A stretch of DNA of 14,087 nucleotides, taken from the NCBI GenBank assembly GCA_030837305.1, contig JAUPKT010000027.1, positions 1 to 14,087 of the forward strand. Reading direction: 5' to 3'. The notes beneath the pieces were generated by a model that saw only the letters and a program-made list of their open reading frames with translations, was not told the DNA's origin and ran no database searches. Origin of the DNA: Thermodesulfobacteriota bacterium. GTDB taxonomy: Bacteria; Desulfobacterota; Desulfomonilia; Desulfomonilales; Desulfomonilaceae. Numbering within the stretch: the stretch's first letter is position 1; each line of letters starts with the position of its first letter. The translations under genes and the position numbers were made by a program. Shown here piece by piece: positions 1 through 5,735 of this stretch.

Positions 1-172
1 GATATGGCTCCACTACGGGATAATATTTTCCGGCTGCAACCACGCCTATGATCACGCCTGCCACGGCGGTCAATGTGCGGGCAAAACCTCTCCAGAAACC
101 AAGGACAACCGCGACGCACACGCAGGAAAGGATGAGGATATCTACCAGGTTATAATGTTCTAATTGTTCCAT
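1..172 (-). CDS. CvpA family membrane protein (partial, N-terminal 57 residues)
   Basis: The minus strand reads from an ATG at 172 and stays open to the window edge, giving 57 residues that begin MEQLEHYNLVDILIL. A short polar N-terminus leads into a hydrophobic helix (about residues 9-24), then the motif FWRGFARTLTAVAG, then a second hydrophobic stretch ending in KYYPVVEPY. The order 'LDI... helix, G-x-x-RGF, second helix, then YYP' is typical of CvpA/colicin V production-family inner-membrane proteins, which have about four helices and an ill-defined role in envelope homeostasis. The C-terminal part lies outside the window. No strong Shine-Dalgarno precedes the ATG, but a good promoter lies 71-99 bases upstream. 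It is divergent from the rightward genes. Family assignment rests on the N-terminus only. Confidence 0.75.
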   Translation of the reverse strand, partial: MEQLEHYNLVDILILSCVCVAVVLGFWRGFARTLTAVAGVIIGVVAAGKYYPVVEPY

Positions 173-242
173 AAGCTCGGTACCGTCGTGCCATGACCTA
201 GCGGAAAGGTTTGTCAATCATGCAAAACTCTCATCAGGCGCA

Positions 243-271
243 TTTCTAGTATGTAGTTACGTATTTGTCAA
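243..271 (-). promoter_or_regulatory. Sigma70-type promoter for the cvpA-family gene
   Basis: On the minus strand there is a perfect -35 hexamer TTGACA (266-271), a 17-base spacer, and a -10 hexamer TAGAAA (243-248). Transcription would begin near 236 and leave a leader of about 64 bases before the ATG at 172. The 9-base word TTTGTCAAT that includes the -35 box recurs at 210-218, but that copy has no suitable -10 partner. Confidence 0.55.
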
Positions 272-327
272 TAAAAATGAGATTGTTCACCTATATATAT
301 AAAGTTGTTTATAGTGTATTTCGTTTG

Positions 328-339
328 TGATACTATAAT
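328..339 (+). promoter_or_regulatory. Candidate extended -10 promoter toward the PAP2 gene
   Basis: The string TGATACTATAAT contains an extended -10 (TG-A-TACTAT, 328-336) overlapping a perfect TATAAT (334-339). A weak -35 candidate TTGTTT lies at 305-310, but its spacing (20 or 23 bases) is too long, so the extended -10 would have to carry the promoter. The leader would be about 190 bases to the GTG at 541. It is the best rightward candidate in this gap, but unproven. Confidence 0.35.
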
Positions 340-520
340 CTCAGAGCTTTAAGATCTGCCTATGATTGGATCAATTCTTCTTTGGTGTTTTCTTCGATTG
401 CCGGAGATCGAAAAAAGTGAGACGATCTGTATGAGAGGGCCTTGAGCTGAATGGAAATTCCCGCTAAATCCTTATTGCAAGATGGATGGGACAGTGCCGG
501 TCTTCAGGAGGACTCGTGAC

Positions 521-544
521 ATGGAGATTGGAGTGGTAATGTGA
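521..544 (+). CDS. Putative 7-residue leader ORF overlapping the PAP2 start
   Basis: An ideal Shine-Dalgarno AGGAGG (506-511) sits 9 bases before an ATG at 521 that opens a seven-codon frame (MEIGVVM). Its TGA stop (542-544) overlaps the GTG start of the PAP2 gene at 541. A second tiny frame from GTG 516 ends in TAA at 537-539. The arrangement could couple translation of the PAP2 gene to a leader peptide. It may equally be a chance product of a strong ribosome-binding site. Confidence 0.25.
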   Translation: MEIGVVM

Positions 545-1275
545 ACCGTGCGGGTTCTGTGACCGCAACTGTGTTAATGTTGCTTTGTCTGGGCATTGGA
601 TCAACTTTCATTGTCATGGCCCAAGGCTTGGATTTGACCTTGAGCCGGTATTTCTTTTCCAAAGGTGGTGCTGAAGGGGGTTGGGCACTAGGAGCGGAGC
701 AGCCTTGGAAATTTCTGTATAGATATGGAGAAGTCCCGGGGATCCTTCTTTTAGTAGGCGTGTTGGTGGCCTTGGCAGGAACGTTACTGGATCGGGTCTC
801 TTTTACATGGAAGAAACCCTGTCTTGTGGTTGTTTTGACTATTCTACTCGGGCCGGGGCTCTTGGTAAACGGCATTTTGAAAAACGGCTGGGGAAGGCCA
901 CGGCCGGCGGACATCACGGCATTCGGCGGCACTTTCCAGTACCGTGATGCGTGGCCGCCGTGTATTTCCTGCTCTGGGAAGTCATTTACCTGCGGACACT
1001 GTGCAATTGGGTTTTCCATGTCCTCTGGGGCCGTTTTGTTTCTGCACAACCCTTTGGCGGCTTGGACGGTGGTAGCTCTAGGGATGACGTATGGTTTTCT
1101 CTTGGGGTTCGGTCGCCTGGCACAGGGCGGCCATTTTCTAACTGACGTGATTTGGAGTTTTGTCCTTGTGTATGTGGTGATGGCATTGGTCTATTATTTC
1201 ATGTTTCGGGTGCCGAATACGCACAAACGATTTTTTCATGGCAATGGATGCTGGAAAGAGGGTTCCTCAGAGTGA
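541..1275 (+). CDS. PAP2 superfamily membrane phosphatase
   Basis: A 244-residue integral membrane phosphatase of the PAP2 (type 2 phosphatidic acid phosphatase) superfamily, which removes phosphate from lipid substrates such as phosphatidylglycerol phosphate, undecaprenyl diphosphate or lipid A. The three signature motifs are visible: K-x6-RP (K114 to P122), a variant of PSGH reading T-C-G-H (150-153), and R-x5-H-x3-D (R192, H198, D202). Hydrophobic segments lie near residues 8-28, 66-82, 93-113, 161-190 and 203-222. The GTG start is the only start in this frame after the upstream stop and has GGAG seven bases ahead. Unusually, C141, C144, C151 and C154 form a CXXC-X6-CXXC pattern over the catalytic motif. 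The neighbouring flippase-like gene suggests a lipid-processing role; the substrate cannot be told, with a lipid A phosphatase (LpxE/LpxF-like) only one option. Confidence 0.85.
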   Translation: MNRAGSVTATVLMLLCLGIGSTFIVMAQGLDLTLSRYFFSKGGAEGGWALGAEQPWKFLYRYGEVPGILLLVGVLVALAGTLLDRVSFTWKKPCLVVVLTILLGPGLLVNGILKNGWGRPRPADITAFGGTFQYRDAWPPCISCSGKSFTCGHCAIGFSMSSGAVLFLHNPLAAWTVVALGMTYGFLLGFGRLAQGGHFLTDVIWSFVLVYVVMALVYYFMFRVPNTHKRFFHGNGCWKEGSSE

Positions 1276-1362
1276 GGGGACCGAATAGGACGCATAGCGG
1301 TGAACTCTGTGCGTATCTCAAGAAGATATGTGGTTATTTCTGATGAGCTGTCGGGTTGTCAG

Positions 1363-1779
1363 ATGAATAATGTAAAGCATATAATTGTTTTGGCATGGGC
1401 AACGATTTTTCTTGTGTTTTTACTCGGCTTTTCCGTGCCCGTGCCCCAGACCCAGGTTCCGTATCCTGCTCAGGGTCAACGCCCCATGGGACAGTCTCAG
1501 GCTGGACCACGTCAAGGATTACCACAGGTAGATATGCCTCAGGAGTATGCTTTCAGACCCGATTTATCCAATCCCGAATTTGGCAATTGTCTTCAGTTGG
1601 AGAAGAATTGGAAAGCTCTTTGGGAGCGGTACACCAATTACTATGAGCAGGTGAGGATGATGCATCCCGGCAGTCCCCAGTTTGGGCAGGCCACGAGAAT
1701 TTTGCAGCACATGAAAATGGAACTCGACGCGGCCTGGAATGCTTTTCAGGGTCAATGCATCTATTTTCCGCGGCGTTAG
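1363..1779 (+). CDS. Small secreted hypothetical protein
   Basis: I do not recognise this family. From the ATG at 1363 the product has 138 residues. MNNVKH and a long hydrophobic run (about residues 7-25) look like a signal peptide or membrane anchor. Next comes a Pro/Gln/Gly-rich linker (about 26-60), then a helical, aromatic-rich domain (about 72-131) with several Trp and Tyr. Two cysteines, C76 and C132, bracket that domain and could form a disulfide in the periplasm. The frame can be extended to GTG 1300 (159 residues, AGGA at 1287-1290), but that would put 21 mostly polar residues before the signal sequence, so I prefer 1363 despite its weak ribosome-binding site. It lies between the PAP2 and flippase-like genes on the same strand and may share their transcript. 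Confidence 0.55.
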   Translation: MNNVKHIIVLAWATIFLVFLLGFSVPVPQTQVPYPAQGQRPMGQSQAGPRQGLPQVDMPQEYAFRPDLSNPEFGNCLQLEKNWKALWERYTNYYEQVRMMHPGSPQFGQATRILQHMKMELDAAWNAFQGQCIYFPRR

Positions 1780-1809
1780 AATCTCTCCCTCGTTCAATGA
1801 AAGTCAAAG

Positions 1810-2838
1810 ATGCCTGCTCTCAATGACAATAATTGTTTATCTGCTGCCGAACAATCCTCCCGTGATGCAGGAATTACCGGTAGTTCGTCTCGGATAGTCC
1901 GATCAGTTCTTGTATTCGCAATCGTGGGGACGATCTTGTACGGCGCCGCAGTGGTTGCTTCGGACTACAGGGCCATCACAGCCTCTTTGATGGCATTCCC
2001 CGTTTTCGATCTGGTCCAAGTGATTGTCTTGGTTCTGGTGGGATGGCTGATTCGCGGAGTCAGGTTTCATTACTATCTCTTGTGTAGTGGAGAGAGAATT
2101 CCCCTGGGTTACAGTATCGCGGCATTCTTGGCAGGTTTTTCCCTCACGGGAACCCCGGGCAAAGCAGGCGAGGCCGTGAAGGGGGTTTTTCTGAAGGAGG
2201 ATCATGGCATCCCGGTCACCAAAACGGTGGGAATCTTGGTCATCGAGCGACTCATGGATCTTTGGGGAGTACTGTTGCTCGGTTCTTTCTCCTTTCTCCT
2301 TTTCACCGGCTGGATGAGCCTATTTCTGCTTTGTGCGGGAATCGTGCTGGCCGCAGGAATTTTTCTCTGTGTGGAGCCTTTGTATAGGCCTATTTTGGAG
2401 CGATTGGGTCGCGTTTCGTTTCTCTCGTGGATTTCTCAACGCGTACTCACTATGTTGCTCACCGGCAAGGACCTCATGACCGTTCGGATCTTTTCCATTG
2501 GCCTCGTAATGTCGGTTCTTTCGTGGGGTCTGGAATCCATTTCCATGCACATCATTATGAAAGGGTTGGGGCTTCCGGGGTCTTTCTTGGAAGCTAATTT
2601 CGTGTATTGCTTTTCCACCATTATTGGTGCCCTTTCCATGCTTCCCGGCGGAATCGGCGGTACTGAAGCGAGCATGATGGGATTAATGTCTTTCATGGGT
2701 ATCTCCTATGAAAATGCTCTCCCGGCCGTTATATTGATTCGGGTGTGTACCCTGTGGTTTGCGGTATTGGTCGGTTGCATGTTCATGGTTTATTTTTTGG
2801 CCGGCACGAGACGAAACACTGCCGTCGCAATTCATTGA
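1810..2838 (+). CDS. Flippase-like protein (LPG synthase transmembrane-region family)
   Basis: A 342-residue polytopic membrane protein matching the transmembrane-domain family found at the N-terminus of MprF and in AglD (formerly UPF0104), linked to lipid or lipid-linked glycan flipping. Diagnostic motifs are G-TPGKAGE-AVKG (114-125), IERLMDLWG (145-153) and LPGGIGGTEASMMGLM (278-293). Hydrophobic segments occur near 32-50, 68-81, 101-114, 153-187, 228-250, 265-283 and 305-330. It lacks the soluble aminoacyltransferase domain of full MprF, so lysyl-phosphatidylglycerol synthesis is not supported. The polar N-terminal 28 residues look cytoplasmic. The ATG at 1810 has no clear Shine-Dalgarno. 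With the PAP2 gene upstream it may form a lipid carrier or phospholipid module; that is inference. Confidence 0.8.
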   Translation: MPALNDNNCLSAAEQSSRDAGITGSSSRIVRSVLVFAIVGTILYGAAVVASDYRAITASLMAFPVFDLVQVIVLVLVGWLIRGVRFHYYLLCSGERIPLGYSIAAFLAGFSLTGTPGKAGEAVKGVFLKEDHGIPVTKTVGILVIERLMDLWGVLLLGSFSFLLFTGWMSLFLLCAGIVLAAGIFLCVEPLYRPILERLGRVSFLSWISQRVLTMLLTGKDLMTVRIFSIGLVMSVLSWGLESISMHIIMKGLGLPGSFLEANFVYCFSTIIGALSMLPGGIGGTEASMMGLMSFMGISYENALPAVILIRVCTLWFAVLVGCMFMVYFLAGTRRNTAVAIH

Positions 2839-2972
2839 CGCGTGAGTGATGCATTTGTTAGAGTGACAGATTCGATTATGTGAAACTATGGATCCTTTTG
2901 ATTTGGCTTCACTTTCCCGATTTGCGTCCGTGCGAAGCTGCTACGCTTTAACAGAGACTTTGGATGCGTTCA

Positions 2973-2999
2973 TTGGACCCTACTCTTGGCACATATATT
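2973..2999 (+). promoter_or_regulatory. Weak promoter candidate upstream of the acyl-CoA dehydrogenase
   Basis: In the 181-base gap 2839-3019, TTGGAC (2973-2978) and TATATT (2994-2999) are separated by 15 bases, which is short for a sigma70 promoter. A comparable candidate is TTGTTA (2855-2860) with TATGTG (2877-2882) at 16 bases. The size of the gap suggests a separate promoter, but neither candidate is strong. The first would leave an improbably short leader. Confidence 0.22.
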
Positions 3000-3019
3000 T
3001 GATGTAAGGAGAAGCTGTT

Positions 3020-4192
3020 ATGAGTGACCAATATGATGTGGAGCTTACTGAAGACCATGTAATGTTGCGCGACATGGTACGCAAGTTTGCGGACAAGGAG
3101 ATTGCGCCGGTCGTTGAGCGTGATGAGAATGAGCACCGGTTTCAGCGTGAGTTGGTGACGCAGATGGCGGAGCTGAATCTGTTTGGGTGTCCGGTCCCAG
3201 AGGAGTACGGGGGCAACGGCATGGGTTATTTGGCACATGCGATTGCCACAGAAGAGATTGGTCGTGTATCCGGGTCATTGCGAGTTGCGTTTAATATGCA
3301 GACCATGGGTACGGCCATGTCCATCCTCAAATGGGGCAGTGAAGAACTCAAGCGCAAGTACATACCGGCATTGATGTCTGCGGAGATCTTGGGATGTTTC
3401 GGGATCACCGAACCTGATGCCGGTTCGGACACGGCCTCCATGACCACCACCGCAACGAAAGACGGAAGTGAGTACGTGCTCAATGGCCGGAAGATGTGGA
3501 TTACATGGTGCCCAGTGGCGGACATGTCTGTCGTATTTGCCATGACCGACAAGAAGGCCAAGCATCGTGGGATGAGTGTCTTTGTCATGGACATGGACGC
3601 ACCCGGAGTCTCCACCAAGGCCATTAAGGACAAGCTCGGCCTCTGGGCGTGCCCTACCGGAGAGATCATCATGGAGGACGTGCGGGTTCCGGCGTCGAAC
3701 ATGTTAGGTCAGGAGGGCAAGGGTTTTGGCTATCTCATGCAAGAACTCATTAGTACGAGGTTGTCCGCGGCGGCAGGCGCCGTCGGTACTTGTCAGGCGG
3801 CCTTGGACGAGTCAATCAAGTATGCAAATGAACGGAGCCAGTTCGGCAGCCGCATCGCAGAATTTCAGATGGTCCAAGAGGTGATCGCACGCATGGTGGT
3901 GGAAACGGAAGCGGCGAGGGCCTTGGTATGGAGATGCGCTATTCAGAAAGACAAGGGACTTGTCAACAATAATCGGGAAACGGTATTGGCCAAGTTTTAT
4001 GCATGCCGTGCTGCGGATGAGGTGCCGGACCTGGCCTTGGAAGTGTTGAGCGCTTATGGCTATTCGAACGAGTATCCCATAGCTCGCATTCTGAGGGACG
4101 GCAAGGTGTACAAAATATTGGAAGGCGCTACCAACATCATGAAGATGATCCTGGCCACTGATGCATTGGGGATCAAGAAGGCGAACAGGTAA
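3020..4192 (+). CDS. Acyl-CoA dehydrogenase, glutaryl-CoA dehydrogenase-like
   Basis: A 390-residue FAD-dependent acyl-CoA dehydrogenase of ordinary family length, introducing a double bond into an acyl-CoA and passing electrons to electron-transfer flavoprotein. Visible features are the N-terminal helical domain, GCFGITEPDAGSD (125-137), NGRKMWIT (155-162), the CoA/FAD-binding helix region around YANERSQFGSRIAEFQ (268-283) and the catalytic base E368 in LEGATNI. By remembered alignment with human glutaryl-CoA dehydrogenase, R88 matches the carboxylate-binding Arg94, the Tyr before the catalytic Glu is L367, and Glu87 is G81. Loss of that Tyr is the hallmark of the non-decarboxylating enzyme of Desulfococcus, which has Val there. 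A glutaryl-, pimeloyl-, benzylsuccinyl- or cyclic acyl-CoA substrate is possible. TAAGGAG (3005-3011) sets the start. It stands alone, without etf or CoA-ligase genes nearby. Confidence 0.92.
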   Translation: MSDQYDVELTEDHVMLRDMVRKFADKEIAPVVERDENEHRFQRELVTQMAELNLFGCPVPEEYGGNGMGYLAHAIATEEIGRVSGSLRVAFNMQTMGTAMSILKWGSEELKRKYIPALMSAEILGCFGITEPDAGSDTASMTTTATKDGSEYVLNGRKMWITWCPVADMSVVFAMTDKKAKHRGMSVFVMDMDAPGVSTKAIKDKLGLWACPTGEIIMEDVRVPASNMLGQEGKGFGYLMQELISTRLSAAAGAVGTCQAALDESIKYANERSQFGSRIAEFQMVQEVIARMVVETEAARALVWRCAIQKDKGLVNNNRETVLAKFYACRAADEVPDLALEVLSAYGYSNEYPIARILRDGKVYKILEGATNIMKMILATDALGIKKANR

Positions 4193-4269
4193 GAGAGTTG
4201 GCCACTTTTTTCATCGGCGGTCATGGGGTGTATCGAAAGGGGTAGCGTTCACGGCGTCGACAAGCAGTC

Positions 4270-5391
4270 ATGGCTATTGATTTTCGCATCCAGCATACAG
4301 ATATAAGCACCTCGGGCCGTTGCGGGGTGCTGACGTTGTCACGGGGGGTCCAAATAAGTACGCCATGCTTCATGCCCGTGGGCACGAGAGGCGTTGTAAA
4401 ATCGGTGTCACCGCAGGAGGTATGGGGACTTGGCTACCGGATGGTGTTATGCAACGCCTATCATCTCTATTTGAGACCGGGACATGATGTTGTATCGAGA
4501 CTAGGCAAACTTCATCATTTCATGAATTGGCACGGCGGCATATTGACGGACAGTGGGGGATTTCAGGTTTTCAGTCTTGTCGGATTGCGAAAAGTTACTT
4601 CTGAGGGAGTTGAGTTCAGATCGCACATTGATGGGAGTACTCATTTTTTTTCTCCCGAGAAGAGCATGGAAGTGCAGGCCGCGTTGGGTAGTGACATTGC
4701 CATGTGTTTGGACGACGTGGTGGCCTATCCTGTGGAGAAGCATGTTGCAGCACAGGCCGTGGATAGGACGTATGAATGGGCCAAGCGATGTGCCGCCGTC
4801 CAAAAAACTGTTGACCCTGCGTTATTTGGCATAGTACAAGGGTCGACATTTCCGGATCTGAGGCAAGAAAGCGCCGAAGGCCTCGTGTCATTGGATTTGG
4901 ACGGATATGCTATCGGAGGACTCAGCGTTGGAGAGCCCTCTGATGTCATGCTTGAGGTATTGGAAACAACGGTACCTTTCATCCCACAGCGGTTACCCCG
5001 GTATCTCATGGGGGTCGGCACTCCCGTCGATATACTGGATGGAGTTGTGAGGGGGGTGGATATGTTCGATTGCGTCCTCCCCACACGAAATGCTCGCAAT
5101 GGGAAGTTGTTTACCTCTTTCGGCTCCATAAACATTAGAAATGCCCGCTATCGCGATGACCCAGAACCGGTCGATTCTAAGTGTTCATGCGAGTTATGCA
5201 GCAACTACTCCCGTTCGTATCTGAGGCATCTTATTCAGGAAAAGGAGATTTACGGCCATAGACTGTCGACGATTCACAACTTGGCCTTTTACCAGAGATT
5301 GATGGCTGACCTTCGAGAGGCGATACGAGAAGGGAAGCTGTCGACATATTACGGACAGTTTTTGGCCCGAATGGAGGATTCAAATGATTGA
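4270..5391 (+). CDS. tgt: tRNA-guanine transglycosylase
   Basis: A 373-residue homologue of bacterial Tgt, which swaps guanine-34 for preQ1 in tRNAs for Asp, Asn, His and Tyr during queuosine synthesis. D94 in TDSGGFQVFSL (93-103) is the general acid/base. D267 in VDMFDCVLPTRNARNG (263-278) is the nucleophile. The LSVGE loop (218-222), with its Val, fits the bacterial preQ1-specific type. C305, C307, C310 and H336 are the zinc ligands. All catalytic and metal residues are present and the length is normal. The 77-base leader shows neither a clear promoter nor a good Shine-Dalgarno before the ATG. The stop overlaps yajC by 8 bases, giving the widespread tgt-yajC-secD-secF order. queH at the window's right end belongs to the same pathway. 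Confidence 0.97.
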   Translation: MAIDFRIQHTDISTSGRCGVLTLSRGVQISTPCFMPVGTRGVVKSVSPQEVWGLGYRMVLCNAYHLYLRPGHDVVSRLGKLHHFMNWHGGILTDSGGFQVFSLVGLRKVTSEGVEFRSHIDGSTHFFSPEKSMEVQAALGSDIAMCLDDVVAYPVEKHVAAQAVDRTYEWAKRCAAVQKTVDPALFGIVQGSTFPDLRQESAEGLVSLDLDGYAIGGLSVGEPSDVMLEVLETTVPFIPQRLPRYLMGVGTPVDILDGVVRGVDMFDCVLPTRNARNGKLFTSFGSINIRNARYRDDPEPVDSKCSCELCSNYSRSYLRHLIQEKEIYGHRLSTIHNLAFYQRLMADLREAIREGKLSTYYGQFLARMEDSND

Positions 5392-5722
5392 CACTGCTTA
5401 CGCCATGGCTCCATCTGCCGGACAGGGAGGAGGAGACATGAACACTCTCATTAGTTTTGCACCGATGATATTGATTTTTGCAATATTTTATCTGCTGCTC
5501 ATACGGCCGCAGCAAAAGAAGGCAAAAGAGCACAGAATGTTGCTGGAAAACCTCAAGAAGGGTGATTCCGTGATCACCCAGGGTGGTCTGTATGGCAGAA
5601 TTTCCGGGATACAGGATCAGGTGGTCACACTAGAGGTCGCAGACAAGGTGAGAGTACGGGTTTCGAGAGCGCACATCGCAGGCCTAGCCTCCGCTCCACC
5701 ACCACCTGATCAAAATAGCTGA
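5384..5722 (+). CDS. yajC: Sec translocase accessory protein YajC
   Basis: A 112-residue inner-membrane protein that associates with SecD and SecF in the holotranslocon. A short N-terminal segment rich in Ala and Gly (1-18) precedes one transmembrane helix (about 22-40), followed by the signature IRPQQKKAKEH (40-50) and the cytoplasmic domain with LKKGDSVITQGGLYGRISG (57-75). The start at 5384 has GGAGGA at 5373-5378 and overlaps the tgt stop, implying translational coupling. A second start at 5438 (Met19) has a strong GGAGGAGG just ahead, but that stretch also encodes the GQGGGD linker seen in related YajC proteins, so the longer form is preferred. The C-terminus ends in a proline run (105-108). 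Confidence 0.93.
   Translation: MIDTAYAMAPSAGQGGGDMNTLISFAPMILIFAIFYLLLIRPQQKKAKEHRMLLENLKKGDSVITQGGLYGRISGIQDQVVTLEVADKVRVRVSRAHIAGLASAPPPPDQNS
5426..5440 (+). promoter_or_regulatory. Internal Shine-Dalgarno and ATG inside yajC
   Basis: GGAGGAGG (5426-5433) lies 4 bases before an in-frame ATG at 5438-5440 (Met19). It could start a shorter YajC of 94 residues that keeps the whole transmembrane helix and signature motif. It may be only a by-product of Gly-Gly-Gly-Asp coding. Confidence 0.3.
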
Positions 5723-5735
5723 GGGGTGAGAGTTC

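Larger units (their letters stand above)
173..540. other. Divergent intergenic region (368 bases)
   Basis: This region separates the leftward CvpA-family gene from the rightward PAP2 gene. It is clearly more AT-rich than the flanking genes, notably at 287-340, with an alternating TA tract at 292-301. It holds the leftward promoter (243-271), a candidate rightward extended -10 (328-339), an imperfect hairpin (388-416, arms TTCGAT/ATCGAA around an 8-base loop) and a strong AGGAGG at 506-511 serving very short ORFs. I see no tRNA, rRNA or known riboswitch pattern. Confidence 0.6.

Noticed and set aside
210..272. Direct repeat TTTGTCAAT (210-218 and 264-272) as an operator pair
   Set aside because: Only nine bases are repeated, 54 bases apart, and one copy is explained by the -35 box. 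This is too little to call a regulator site.
388..416. Hairpin in the PAP2 leader (arms TTCGAT/ATCGAA plus outer T-A pairs)
   Set aside because: The perfect stem is only six pairs with a mismatch beyond, and no T tract follows on the plus strand, so it is neither a terminator nor a recognisable riboswitch.
504..1049. 181-codon open frame on the minus strand opposite the PAP2 gene
   Set aside because: The protein is low in recognisable structure and Pro/Ser/Lys-rich, and it lies wholly antisense to a gene with all three PAP2 motifs.
2987..3002. Sigma54-like element (TGGCAC-N5-TTTGA) before the acyl-CoA dehydrogenase
   Set aside because: The -24 half matches, but the essential GC of the -12 half is TG, and the transcript would start at or after the ribosome-binding site.
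3226..3702. 158-codon open frame antisense to the acyl-CoA dehydrogenase
   Set aside because: It is a shadow of a strongly conserved coding region with no motif or ribosome-binding site of its own.
4198..4211. TGGCCA palindrome followed by six T, terminator-like
   Set aside because: There is no loop-capable stem before the T run, so a terminator is not supported.
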